64,000 nucleotides of DNA from Bacillota bacterium (lineage in GTDB: Bacteria > Bacillota > Clostridia > Lachnospirales > Lachnospiraceae). This document shows positions 6,869 through 15,350 of the stretch, in pieces. A program made the translations under genes and the position numbers. The stretch's first letter is position 1. Each line of letters opens with the position of its first letter. A model generated the notes under the pieces. The model did no database searches, was not told the DNA's origin, and saw nothing but the letters and a program-made list of their open reading frames with translations. Location of the stretch: the NCBI GenBank assembly GCA_023391695.1, contig JAEWAK010000027.1, forward strand, positions 186,001-250,000, given 5' to 3'.

Positions 6869-8542
6869 CTACTCTAATATTCCCCAGTTTCCTTCCTGCA
6901 GGAAATGATTTGCACTGTCTGACGCACTTTGTATAATATCCTCCGAATATCCCATTACTCCCAGAAGCTTAATGGCATTCTTCGATATTGCCCTTCCGGC
7001 AAATAACTTGTAATCGAATAAAACATTATTCTCAACAATCTGTTCCTGAAAATGATAATTGGAATAATAATTTTCCAGTATGTGGGTCAGCTCAATATCA
7101 TGGGTAGCTGCAAAACACATGGCATTTGCTTTGAAAAAACTGAATAAGATCTGGGAGGAAGCGGCAATACGCTCTAAGGTATTGGTTCCCCGTAAAACCT
7201 CGTCTACAAAACACAGCGTAGGAATATCGGGGCTCAACCGGTCTAAAATGCGTTTTAAAGACTTTATCTCCACAATATAATAACTTTCTTTGCTGAAAAT
7301 ATTGTCCTGCAGCGCCATGGAAGAAGCGATCCGGAAAAAGCTTGCTTTATAGCTTTTACTCATGGAGGTATAAATCGTCTGGGAAAGAATCGCATTTATG
7401 GCCAGAGTTTTAATAAAGGTAGACTTACCCGAAGCATTGGAACCGGTTATCAGTACACAACGGTCTTCTTTGATGGAATTGGTGACCGGATCCTCAATCA
7501 TGGGATGAAAAAGCTCTTCTACCTCCAAAAATGGCTTTGACCCGGTTTTAAGCTCAGGAATACAATAATAATCCAGCATGGTACGGAAAGATGCAACTGC
7601 GATCATGCTGTCTAAAATACCTATGCTGACATACATTTCATTTAAAACACTTCGGTTTTGTTTAAAACAGTTTAACATGGAGTTAAACTTGATTAAATCG
7701 GTGTGAAATAACATTCTTTCATAATCCAGGAATATATCCAGTAAATCGCCATTTGGATTTTTACCTGCCACCACTCGGGAACCTTTTTTAAATCCTTCAA
7801 AATTCCTGCTTGCTGTTTCCAATTGTCCTGTATAAGTTTCAATTTCGGGAATATCCAGTTTTATAATATCCTTTACCGAATTCAGCAATCGGATAATATA
7901 GGAGCAGACACTGAAATACGTATTTATCTCTGCTTTCCTTTTATAATATTGAACAATATTATTGGCAAGCAGGACTAAAGTCAGTAAACCGCCTGCCGCC
8001 GGATTTATAAATATCAGTAAAATCGCTGCAATTAAACCGCCTGCCATCAAATAATGGGGTAGGCTGCTTTTCTGTTCCAGCTGGTCCAACTGATTGATAT
8101 ATTCATAAACAGAAATATGCCTTAACTTGCCCATGCCGCGAAGTGCTGCCTGTAATTGGAGCCGTTTTTCTTCATTTTGCCGAAAAAATTCAATCAGGCG
8201 GTTTCTCTCCGCTAAATCCTGCTCATTAAATTTCACTTTACGCAATACGGAGTATAAATACTCTTCTCCCATTGCACTTCCGGTATTATTCATAAGCATA
8301 AAAATCTGATCCATATCGATATCGTTCCAGGTAATATCGTCTATATCCTTATTGTCATCTTTTATGGATCTGTAATAACTGGAAAGAGATTTCAGGGATT
8401 CCACCGTATATTCTTCATCCGGAATCCGTCCCCATTCCTTTTTTAATTTCTGAATCAATTTTAAACGGTAATTTTTTCTATCATATATTCCTTTTGCGAT
8501 AAACGCTGCAACAATTGCAAATCCTATAACTATAAATTCCAT
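6869..8542 (-). CDS. MutS-family ATPase with N-terminal membrane segments
   Basis: A 557-aa protein whose C-terminal third is a MutS domain V ATPase: Walker A TGSNASGKST, the LQDNIFSKESYY segment, Walker B LCFVDEVLRGTN and a terminal ATHD. The N-terminus begins with a hydrophobic stretch, and a second membrane hairpin lies near residues 160-200. It lacks the mismatch-recognition domain of MutS1 and the Smr domain of MutS2. The chosen ATG (8540-8542) has TAAGGAGA five bases upstream, unlike the ATG nine codons earlier. Such membrane-linked MutS-like ATPases are common in Clostridia and their role is not established. Confidence 0.85.
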   Translation of the reverse strand: MEFIVIGFAIVAAFIAKGIYDRKNYRLKLIQKLKKEWGRIPDEEYTVESLKSLSSYYRSIKDDNKDIDDITWNDIDMDQIFMLMNNTGSAMGEEYLYSVLRKVKFNEQDLAERNRLIEFFRQNEEKRLQLQAALRGMGKLRHISVYEYINQLDQLEQKSSLPHYLMAGGLIAAILLIFINPAAGGLLTLVLLANNIVQYYKRKAEINTYFSVCSYIIRLLNSVKDIIKLDIPEIETYTGQLETASRNFEGFKKGSRVVAGKNPNGDLLDIFLDYERMLFHTDLIKFNSMLNCFKQNRSVLNEMYVSIGILDSMIAVASFRTMLDYYCIPELKTGSKPFLEVEELFHPMIEDPVTNSIKEDRCVLITGSNASGKSTFIKTLAINAILSQTIYTSMSKSYKASFFRIASSMALQDNIFSKESYYIVEIKSLKRILDRLSPDIPTLCFVDEVLRGTNTLERIAASSQILFSFFKANAMCFAATHDIELTHILENYYSNYHFQEQIVENNVLFDYKLFAGRAISKNAIKLLGVMGYSEDIIQSASDSANHFLQEGNWGILE

Positions 8543-8629
8543 AATTCTCCTTACTGTATGCGTAAGCATGACGTTTCTTCCGTTATAATATTTATGATCT
8601 TCTTATTCTCACTTTAAATTATCTTAGGT

Positions 8630-8658
8630 ATTATAACATATTATTCCATAAATGTACA
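8630..8658 (-). promoter_or_regulatory. Putative promoter of the MutS-like gene
   Basis: A -10 TATAAT (8630-8635) lies 17 bp from a weak -35 TGTACA (8653-8658) on the minus strand, about 90 bp before the chosen start. Confidence 0.45.
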
Positions 8659-8734
8659 TCTAATGTACCGGCAGCTGATATCCATATCAACTTGCTGATC
8701 GGGCTTTTTGTGCAATGGAGCAATTTCTTACTGC

Positions 8735-8762
8735 ATAAAAAAGAACTGTCCTGAGACAGTTC
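8735..8762 (-). terminator. Rho-independent terminator of the NlpC/P60 gene
   Basis: A perfect 8-bp stem GAACTGTC/GACAGTTC with a 4-nt loop, followed on the minus strand by a run of Ts. It lies 15 bp after the stop codon at 8777. Confidence 0.9.
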
Positions 8763-8776
8763 CCTTTTTATAATAA

Positions 8777-9829
8777 TTAATCATTAATAAATCTTACAAT
8801 TTTAATTGGTGACCTGTAGTACATGTTAGAAATCTTAATACCGGTCCTTGGATTACTTGCATGGATTACCTGGCCGTTGCCGATATACATGGCAACATGG
8901 CTGATATAACTTCCGCTTCCGTAGAATACCAGATCACCCGGTCTTATGTCGGAAGAATTGATGGAATATCCTGCTGATGCCTGGCTTCTCGATACCCTTG
9001 GTAAGGAATAGCCAAAGTGGGAATATATTCCTCTCGTAAAGCCGGAACAGTCAACACCGTTGGTTAAACTTTCTCCGCCCCAGACATATGGATTGCCTAA
9101 AAACTGTTTTGCAAAAGCAACCATATCAGCCCTTACACCGGATACACCCGCCTGTAATTCTTCAACTGTTACCGCTTTCTGCAATTCATAGGATAAATTA
9201 ATATATTGTCTGGCTACATAACCTTCATCATTATCAATATTAACTTTGATCCAATCCGTACTAACTTCCGTAACTTCCAGTTCTTCTTCTATGGGTACAC
9301 TTGTAATAACTTCAGATAAAAGACTTTCATCCGCTCTTACGTTTAAAGTTTGTGTATTAACAGTTGCTATTAAGCTTCCGACTTTCTTAGCCAGGCTGAC
9401 TGCCTTATCTCCCGTAATCAAATACGAACTCATAACATAACCGGTAACCTTACCGGATTTGATTTTGGCCCATCCATCTTCGTTGATTTCTAAAATGGTG
9501 CAACCTGCGTTCTTTGGTAACTTTCCGATTATCTTCTCATCTTCACCCGGGCCGCTTCTGATATTTAAATGGTTCTCCACATCCGCAATACCTAAATTAT
9601 TATAATCATATGCAGCAACACTTGATTCCAGAGCAGCTATGGTAATTTCTGAAGCTGCGGCTGTGTTGCCGGAATTATAATAATTGTCTAAGGTAACAGT
9701 GATTCCCGCAATGGGCTGTTCCCCATATACCGTTTCAGCACTTGAATACTTTGTATTTAACACGATTAAAAAGGTACCGGCGATACAAAGGCACGAAATC
9801 TTCAGAAACTTTGTGTTTAAATGGTTCAT
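8777..9829 (-). CDS. Secreted SH3-domain NlpC/P60 peptidoglycan endopeptidase
   Basis: Cell-wall hydrolase of 350 aa. It has a signal peptide (residues 1-31, cleavage near SSA-ET), two bacterial SH3 domains (about 80-137 and 150-212) and a C-terminal NlpC/P60 domain (about 235-350). The catalytic Cys261 (DCSGF), His311 (SHVAMY) and His323 (VIHAS) are present. Enzymes of this layout cut gamma-D-Glu to diamino-acid bonds in stem peptides outside the cell. The start follows GGAGG by seven bases. It has its own consensus promoter and terminator, so it is monocistronic. Confidence 0.92.
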   Translation of the reverse strand: MNHLNTKFLKISCLCIAGTFLIVLNTKYSSAETVYGEQPIAGITVTLDNYYNSGNTAAASEITIAALESSVAAYDYNNLGIADVENHLNIRSGPGEDEKIIGKLPKNAGCTILEINEDGWAKIKSGKVTGYVMSSYLITGDKAVSLAKKVGSLIATVNTQTLNVRADESLLSEVITSVPIEEELEVTEVSTDWIKVNIDNDEGYVARQYINLSYELQKAVTVEELQAGVSGVRADMVAFAKQFLGNPYVWGGESLTNGVDCSGFTRGIYSHFGYSLPRVSRSQASAGYSINSSDIRPGDLVFYGSGSYISHVAMYIGNGQVIHASNPRTGIKISNMYYRSPIKIVRFIND

Positions 9830-9862
9830 CGGGTTCCTCCTGTGAACTTTCCTTTAACATGT

Positions 9863-9893
9863 ATTTGTAACATAATAATAAGTTGTTACAAAT
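9863..9893. promoter_or_regulatory. 9-bp inverted repeat in the leader of the NlpC/P60 gene
   Basis: ATTTGTAAC (9863-9871) and GTTACAAAT (9885-9893) form a perfect inverted repeat just downstream of the predicted transcription start. It contains TGTAAC half-sites, as in WalR-type boxes, but inverted rather than direct, so it may instead be an operator for another regulator or an mRNA hairpin. Confidence 0.5.
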
Positions 9894-9915
9894 ATATTAA
9901 ATTTATTTCTAATTT

Positions 9916-9944
9916 ATTATAACAACAGTTCACATTTTTGTCAA
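9916..9944 (-). promoter_or_regulatory. Consensus promoter of the NlpC/P60 gene
   Basis: TTGACA (9939-9944) and TATAAT (9916-9921) with exactly 17 bp between them on the minus strand. The rest of the 9830-10161 gap is AT-rich; it includes the palindrome TACAAATTTGTA at 10057-10068 and no gene. Confidence 0.88.
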
Positions 9945-10161
9945 CTATGCATCAGAAATATTTTATAAAATAGTAAAAGTATATAAAAAATCTTGTCCGA
10001 TTGTAAAATACAATTGATTTTCACCTCCATTTATATACATTGTGTAGAATAATTTTTACAAATTTGTACAGATTGATGAGAGAATTATGTATAATTATTT
10101 AAATATTTGTAGTAAAATGTGGAAAGAGAGAATAAATATAACGCAAAGCAAAAATGTTTAA

Positions 10162-10530
10162 TTGAGATATACTATAATTGATGATCCTGAAAGTTTAACA
10201 CCTGCCAACACAGATTTATATAAAGATTCTTTATTTCTTATACCGTGGCCAAAAGATAATTTTGATTTAACAGAAGATTATGCACAGGAATATGCTTCAG
10301 TTTGTACTGGAGGAATGCCCGTAGACATTTTCACTAATAGTGAAGATAAAAAGGGATTGAAAATAAGTCATTGGAATGGGATGCCGCAATCTGGTACTTA
10401 TTACTCTGTACATGGTAAAGAAGTTTATCCGTATTCTATTATCGTCTGGAATAGTAAGGAATGGAGTGTTGCCGAGCAAGGTGTAGAAGGATGTAAAATA
10501 AAATTACTCAGTTTGTACTGCCTCCAATAA
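10162..10530 (+). CDS. Orphan plus-strand open frame, possibly a 5'-truncated gene
   Basis: About 122 codons rich in Trp, Tyr and acidic residues, which looks protein-like, but I do not recognise a family. A stop codon sits directly before the first possible start (a TTG) and no ribosome site precedes it. An inner ATG at 10315-10317 has GGAGGA too close. It is AT-rich, on the opposite strand to all its neighbours, and ends next to the spoIVA terminator. It may be the remnant of a transferred gene or a real small protein with a poor start. Confidence 0.35.
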   Translation: MRYTIIDDPESLTPANTDLYKDSLFLIPWPKDNFDLTEDYAQEYASVCTGGMPVDIFTNSEDKKGLKISHWNGMPQSGTYYSVHGKEVYPYSIIVWNSKEWSVAEQGVEGCKIKLLSLYCLQ

Positions 10531-10533
10531 AAC

Positions 10534-10562
10534 AAAAAAAGACAGTCTTATTTCAGACTGCC
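10534..10562 (-). terminator. Rho-independent terminator of spoIVA
   Basis: An 8-bp stem (10541-10548 with 10555-10562, one G-U pair) followed by seven Ts in the minus transcript, 18 bp past the stop. Confidence 0.85.
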
Positions 10563-10580
10563 TTATGTAGGGCCGTAATA

Positions 10581-12089
10581 TTAAATTATAATACAGATAA
10601 TTCCGCCGTTGCTGTCATTTATTATTTTCTGCATGGTTTCCTGCAGTTTTAACTGGCTTTCATCCGTCATTTTATTAATTTTCGTTGTGATTCCGTCATC
10701 AACCAACTGCTGAATGGATTTGCCGTAAATATTAGTCTGCCAAATGCCTTCCGGATTTTCCGCGGAATTCTTTTTTATATAAGCAATTAAATCATTTGCC
10801 TGGTCCTCACTGCCGACAATGGGTGCGATTTCCGTTTCGATATCGGCTTTAATCATGTGAATGGACGGAGCGGTTGCTTTGATTTTAACTCCGTATTTAT
10901 TTCCATGTTTCATGATTTCCGGTTCTTCCACCGTGATTTCATCCCGGGTAGGGGCTACAACGCCATAACCTCTGGAACGAACCTGGTCACAGGCACTGCT
11001 GACCTTTTGATACTCGTTCTTCATATTAGCGAGTTCCCTGATGGTGCTGATCAGCTGATATTCATCTGCGATCGGAACTCCGATCAAATCACTGAGAATG
11101 GAATAATAATAGGTGTCGTCAAAATCTACGCTGACCCTGACCGTACCGTTCTCCATTTCGATTTTATCGATATTGAATCTTTTTACATACTGGCTATCCG
11201 TAGTTAAATTTTCCGGGCTGGCATCACGGATTAAAGTAATTCTCTTCATTAACTGTTTTACGGATTCAATTAAGTCTAATTTCAGCCAGTGGTCATCCGG
11301 TAACATTTCAGCCCATTTCGGCATGTAAAAATTAATTTCGGATACCGGAAAAACAGATACTATGTTCGACATTATGTGGTGAATATCTTCTTTCTTTAAT
11401 TGTTCGCAGTTTACCGGCATAGTGGTAACATTATATTTAGCGGTTATATCGTTTGCCAAATTCAATGTAGTTTCCGAATAAGGCCGGTTTGTATTCAGCA
11501 ATACGATAAAAGGTTTCTTCAGCTTCTTTAATTCCGCAATTGTTTTCTCTTCCGCCGGAATATAACTATCCCTTGGCAGATCACCAAAACTGCCATCCGT
11601 CGTCACAACAATACCAATGGTGGAATGGTCATTGATAACTTTCTGCGTCCCGAGTTCTGCTGCCTGTGTGAATGGTATTTCGTGATCAAACCATGGTGTT
11701 TTTACTAAACGCTCCTGCTCATTTTCGATATGACCGGAGGCACCGTCTACCATAAATCCTACACAATCAATAAGACGAATGTTAACTTTTGTACTATCCC
11801 CCAGCTGTATCTGGGCAGCTTCTTTGGGTATAAACTTTGGTTCGGTGGTCATTATGGTTTTACCGGCAGCACTTTGCGGTAATTCATCGATAGCCCTTTC
11901 TTTATTATGGATATCCTGAATATTCGGAATAACCAACAGATCCATAAATCTTTTGATAAAGGTAGATTTTCCCGTCCTAACCGGCCCCACCACACCTATG
12001 TATATGTCACCGCCTGTCCTAGCCTTAATATCATTATATACGTCGTATATCTGATTTGATAAGTCAAGTGACGAATATTGCTCTAACAT
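10581..12089 (-). CDS. spoIVA: Stage IV sporulation protein A (spore-coat morphogenetic ATPase)
   Basis: SpoIVA polymerises on the forespore surface with ATP hydrolysis and forms the base layer of the spore coat. The protein is 502 aa, close to the usual length of about 492. Walker A GPVRTGKSTF lies near residues 35-44 in the N-terminal GTPase-like domain. DCVGFMVDGASG is the switch region and a NTNRP block follows. The C-terminus ends in hydrophobic IICIII, typical for the membrane-proximal end. AGGAGG lies six bases before the ATG. It is a firm marker of an endospore former. The neighbouring glycerol-phosphate genes are the usual context in Clostridia. Confidence 0.97.
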   Translation of the reverse strand: MLEQYSSLDLSNQIYDVYNDIKARTGGDIYIGVVGPVRTGKSTFIKRFMDLLVIPNIQDIHNKERAIDELPQSAAGKTIMTTEPKFIPKEAAQIQLGDSTKVNIRLIDCVGFMVDGASGHIENEQERLVKTPWFDHEIPFTQAAELGTQKVINDHSTIGIVVTTDGSFGDLPRDSYIPAEEKTIAELKKLKKPFIVLLNTNRPYSETTLNLANDITAKYNVTTMPVNCEQLKKEDIHHIMSNIVSVFPVSEINFYMPKWAEMLPDDHWLKLDLIESVKQLMKRITLIRDASPENLTTDSQYVKRFNIDKIEMENGTVRVSVDFDDTYYYSILSDLIGVPIADEYQLISTIRELANMKNEYQKVSSACDQVRSRGYGVVAPTRDEITVEEPEIMKHGNKYGVKIKATAPSIHMIKADIETEIAPIVGSEDQANDLIAYIKKNSAENPEGIWQTNIYGKSIQQLVDDGITTKINKMTDESQLKLQETMQKIINDSNGGIICIII

Positions 12090-12116
12090 ATGCCATCCTC
12101 CTTTCGGTTATAATTA

Positions 12117-12146
12117 AGCATATGCAAGAGCAATATCATTCATGAC
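12117..12146 (-). promoter_or_regulatory. Possible sigma-E-type promoter of spoIVA
   Basis: GTCATGA (12140-12146) and CATATGCT (12117-12124), 15 bp apart, loosely resemble the mother-cell sigma-E pattern. The match is partial and rests mainly on knowing that spoIVA is a sigma-E gene elsewhere. Confidence 0.3.
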
Positions 12147-12360
12147 TACTTGTTATATTATTCTTACTTAACATATTGCTGTTCCGTATCAAACCGGCAT
12201 CCGCATTCCGTCTGCTGCGGTTTTTATATGATAGGAAATTATTGATCCTGTCACATAAAAACCCTCCGGATAGGAAGCATACTCACTCAAAAAGAATATG
12301 TCGGCTTTGCCGGCCGCCCTCGGCAAGAGACCTTGCCAAATCAAACTTTTGTCTAACTGT

Positions 12361-13374
12361 TTATTTATTCCACTTCAGTTCGGAATATTCCCTTCTTTTA
12401 TCGCGGAGCAGTAAATCCGCCACTGCTTCCTCTGCGGATTTATTTTCAAATAAAACCAGGTTAATCTGTTCTACAATGGGCATTTCAATGTTATATTTTT
12501 TAGCCAGGGCAAGGGCAGCCTTAGCAGAGTAGACACCTTCCACTATCTGTTTCACTTCTTCCATGGCTTCATCCATGGTATATCCTTTCCCGATAAGATA
12601 ACCTGCATTACGGTTACGGCTGTGCTTGCTGGTACAGGTAACGAATAAATCCCCAACACCGGATAACCCCGCAAAGGTCTCTATCTTACCGCCCATGGCT
12701 ACGCCTAAGCGGCTGATTTCTGCGATACCTCTGGTCATAAGGGCTGCCTTGGTATTATCACCAAATCCCAGGCCGTCTGCTATGCCTGCTGCCAGAGCAA
12801 TTACATTTTTAATGGAACCGCCCAGTTCAATGCCGATTACGTCCGGGCTGGTATATACACGGAAGCGTTCACTCATGAAGACATCCTGAATAAAGTAGGC
12901 GGTGGCTTTGGAATCCGCACCGACTACACATGTAGTAGGAATTCCCCTGCTCACTTCTTCCGCATGGCTTGGGCCTGACATAACGGCTACATCCGCATTA
13001 TTCAATTCTTCTTTCAGTATGTCGGTTAAAGTATCCAGGGTGGATTCTTCGATACCTTTCCCCACATTTACCACGATCTGATTTTCTTTAATATAAGGCC
13101 TTGCCAATTTTGCGGTTCTTCTTACATAAGGCGAGGCCACCGCAAACACAATTAAGTCTTTCTCTTTACAGGAACTTTCCAGATCATCGAAAATGGACAC
13201 GGAATCCGGAAGCTTTACACCGGGAAGTTTGTCCTTTAATTCCCTCTCCTTTTTTAAAAGATCCACTTCACTCGCCAGCGCCGACCAAAGTGTAACCTCA
13301 TGTCCGTTGTTTCCTAATAATATTGCAATTGCAGTTCCCCAAGCTCCAGCTCCTAAAATGCTTACCTTTGCCAT
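12361..13374 (-). CDS. gpsA: NAD(P)H-dependent glycerol-3-phosphate dehydrogenase
   Basis: Makes sn-glycerol 3-phosphate from dihydroxyacetone phosphate for phospholipid synthesis. At 337 aa it matches the family. The N-terminal dinucleotide motif GAGAWGTAIA, the catalytic lysine in GGSIKNVIALAAG, and GLSGVGDLFVTCTS with NRNAG are all present. It is the last gene of the DUF512-der-plsY-gpsA run: plsY ends only 12 bp upstream. PlsY uses its product directly, so the pair is functionally coupled. A small CGGC/GCCG hairpin downstream near 12310 is not convincing as a terminator. Confidence 0.97.
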   Translation of the reverse strand: MAKVSILGAGAWGTAIAILLGNNGHEVTLWSALASEVDLLKKERELKDKLPGVKLPDSVSIFDDLESSCKEKDLIVFAVASPYVRRTAKLARPYIKENQIVVNVGKGIEESTLDTLTDILKEELNNADVAVMSGPSHAEEVSRGIPTTCVVGADSKATAYFIQDVFMSERFRVYTSPDVIGIELGGSIKNVIALAAGIADGLGFGDNTKAALMTRGIAEISRLGVAMGGKIETFAGLSGVGDLFVTCTSKHSRNRNAGYLIGKGYTMDEAMEEVKQIVEGVYSAKAALALAKKYNIEMPIVEQINLVLFENKSAEEAVADLLLRDKRREYSELKWNK

Positions 13375-13386
13375 TTAAACGCCTCC

Positions 13387-14004
13387 TTATTTTTCAATCT
13401 TTACCTTTTGTCCTATTTTATTTTCTGTTCCGCTTAAAAGTCTTTTTATATTAGAGCGATGCTTAATAAAGGCCGATACGGTAAATATCAGGCTGACTAT
13501 AAGCATATGTAGATTACCCAGGTACAGAATTAATATCCAGACCGGGAACAGCAGGGATATCATCAAGGATCCCACGGATACATACCTGGTTATAACAACA
13601 ACAATCAAAAACAGAACCAGTGCGGCGATACCCAGGCGCCAGTCAAAGGCAAACATAGCTCCCCCGGTTGCTGCAATCCCCTTGCCTCCTTTAAAATGAA
13701 GCCAGAACGGGAAGTTATGACCCAGTACTACCCCAAGTCCGGCATATAGAGGTAATAGTTGTCCGTAACTGTCATCCTGCAGGATAAAACGGACCAATAA
13801 AACAGGTATGATCGCTTTAACAGCATCCCCTAAAAAAGTGATAAATCCTGCCTTCCAGCCTAACGTCCGGAGGGCATTCGTAGTACCGGCATTACCGCTG
13901 CCGTAATTCCTTATATCAATATTATTTGCCTTACCGAGTACATAAGCGGTTGAGAAGCATCCAAAACCATAACCTATTATTAAGCAAATCAATATTTTAA
14001 ACAT
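13387..14004 (-). CDS. plsY: Glycerol-3-phosphate acyltransferase PlsY (acyl-phosphate dependent)
   Basis: Membrane enzyme that acylates glycerol 3-phosphate at position 1 using acyl-phosphate from PlsX. The protein is 205 aa with five hydrophobic segments. The three family motifs are intact: GSGNAGTTNA (36-45), GHNFPFWLHFKGGKG in the middle loop, and KHRSNIKRLLSGTENK at the C-terminus. The gene follows der with a 1-bp gap and precedes gpsA. Confidence 0.96.
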   Translation of the reverse strand: MFKILICLIIGYGFGCFSTAYVLGKANNIDIRNYGSGNAGTTNALRTLGWKAGFITFLGDAVKAIIPVLLVRFILQDDSYGQLLPLYAGLGVVLGHNFPFWLHFKGGKGIAATGGAMFAFDWRLGIAALVLFLIVVVITRYVSVGSLMISLLFPVWILILYLGNLHMLIVSLIFTVSAFIKHRSNIKRLLSGTENKIGQKVKIEK

Positions 14005-14005
14005 A

Positions 14006-15331
14006 TTATTCTTTTTCCTTTCGCTCCCTGATGAAAAACTTTAATGATGTTCCAGCAAATCCAAAGGCTTCCCTGATCCTGTTTTCTATATACCTGGTAT
14101 AGGAAAAATGCATCAGGGCTTTATCATTGACAAATATAACAAAAGTCGGAGGCTTTACGGATACCTGTGTAATATAGTAAAGTTTTAAACGTTTCCCCTT
14201 ATCCGAAGGCGGCTGCTGAAGGGCAACGGCCTCTGCCATAATTTCATTTAACACACCGGTTGCGACACGTAAGTTTTGATTCTGGATGACCTGTTCGATC
14301 AGATCAAATAATTTCGGCATTCTCTGACCGGTCAGGGCTGAGATAAATATCATCTCCGCATAAGGTATAAAGGACAGTATTTCCTTTAATTTCGCAGTAT
14401 ATTGATAAATGGTTTTGTCATCCTTCTCAATGGCATCCCATTTATTTACGGCTATAATTATGCCCCTGCCCCGCTCATGGGCAATGCCGGCAATCTTGGC
14501 ATCCTGCTCCGTAACCCCTTCTTTTGCGTCGATTACAAGAACTACCACATCCGCACGTTCTACGGCAGATACGGTCCTGACTATACTGAACCGTTCGATA
14601 TCTTCCTTGATTTTATTCTTGCGGCGAAGACCTGCCGTATCGATAAATACATATTCCTTACTGTGGTATTTCACCGTAGTATCAATGGCATCCCTGGTAG
14701 TTCCGGCTATATCGGAAACGATAACCCTATCCTCCCCGATTAATTTATTAATTATGGAGGATTTCCCTACATTGGGCTTACCAACTATGGCTATTCTCGG
14801 ACGTTCATCCTCTTCTTCCGTCATATCTTCGGGACGAAAATGTTTTATTACTTCATCCAGCATGTCACCCAGGCCAAGTCTGGAGGCGGCGGATATGGGC
14901 ATGGGATCCCCGATACCCAGATTATAAAATTCATATACATCCGGCATTAATTTTTCAAAACTATCCACTTTATTTACAACTAAAACAATAGGTTTTGTGG
15001 AACGTCTTAACATATCCGCTACTTTAAAGTCATCATCCACAAGTCCCTGTCTTACATCTACGATAAACAGAATGACATCCGCGGTATCAATGGCGATTTC
15101 AGCCTGCTGTCTCATATAGGACAGTAAAATATCATTGCTCTCCGGTTCGATTCCGCCGGTATCTATCATGGTAAATTGCTTATCCAGCCAGGTTACATCC
15201 GCATAGATTCGGTCCCTTGTCACACCCGGAATATCCTGTACGATTGCAATTCTTTCACCTGCAAGGACATTAAATAAGGTTGACTTTCCCACATTGGGCC
15301 TGCCAACGATCGCTACGATTGGTTTACTCAT
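14006..15331 (-). CDS. der: Ribosome-assembly GTPase Der (EngA)
   Basis: Double-domain GTPase needed for 50S ribosome maturation, 441 aa. It has the first G1 motif GRPNVGKST (residues 8-16) with DTGG, NKVD and a second G1 GKPNVGKSS with DTAG and NKWD, then a C-terminal KH-like domain. All catalytic motifs are intact. It lies 19 bp after the DUF512 gene and 1 bp before plsY, an arrangement shared by many Clostridia. Confidence 0.97.
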   Translation of the reverse strand: MSKPIVAIVGRPNVGKSTLFNVLAGERIAIVQDIPGVTRDRIYADVTWLDKQFTMIDTGGIEPESNDILLSYMRQQAEIAIDTADVILFIVDVRQGLVDDDFKVADMLRRSTKPIVLVVNKVDSFEKLMPDVYEFYNLGIGDPMPISAASRLGLGDMLDEVIKHFRPEDMTEEEDERPRIAIVGKPNVGKSSIINKLIGEDRVIVSDIAGTTRDAIDTTVKYHSKEYVFIDTAGLRRKNKIKEDIERFSIVRTVSAVERADVVVLVIDAKEGVTEQDAKIAGIAHERGRGIIIAVNKWDAIEKDDKTIYQYTAKLKEILSFIPYAEMIFISALTGQRMPKLFDLIEQVIQNQNLRVATGVLNEIMAEAVALQQPPSDKGKRLKLYYITQVSVKPPTFVIFVNDKALMHFSYTRYIENRIREAFGFAGTSLKFFIRERKEKE

Positions 15332-15350
15332 ATTATTTTCTCCTTATGTC

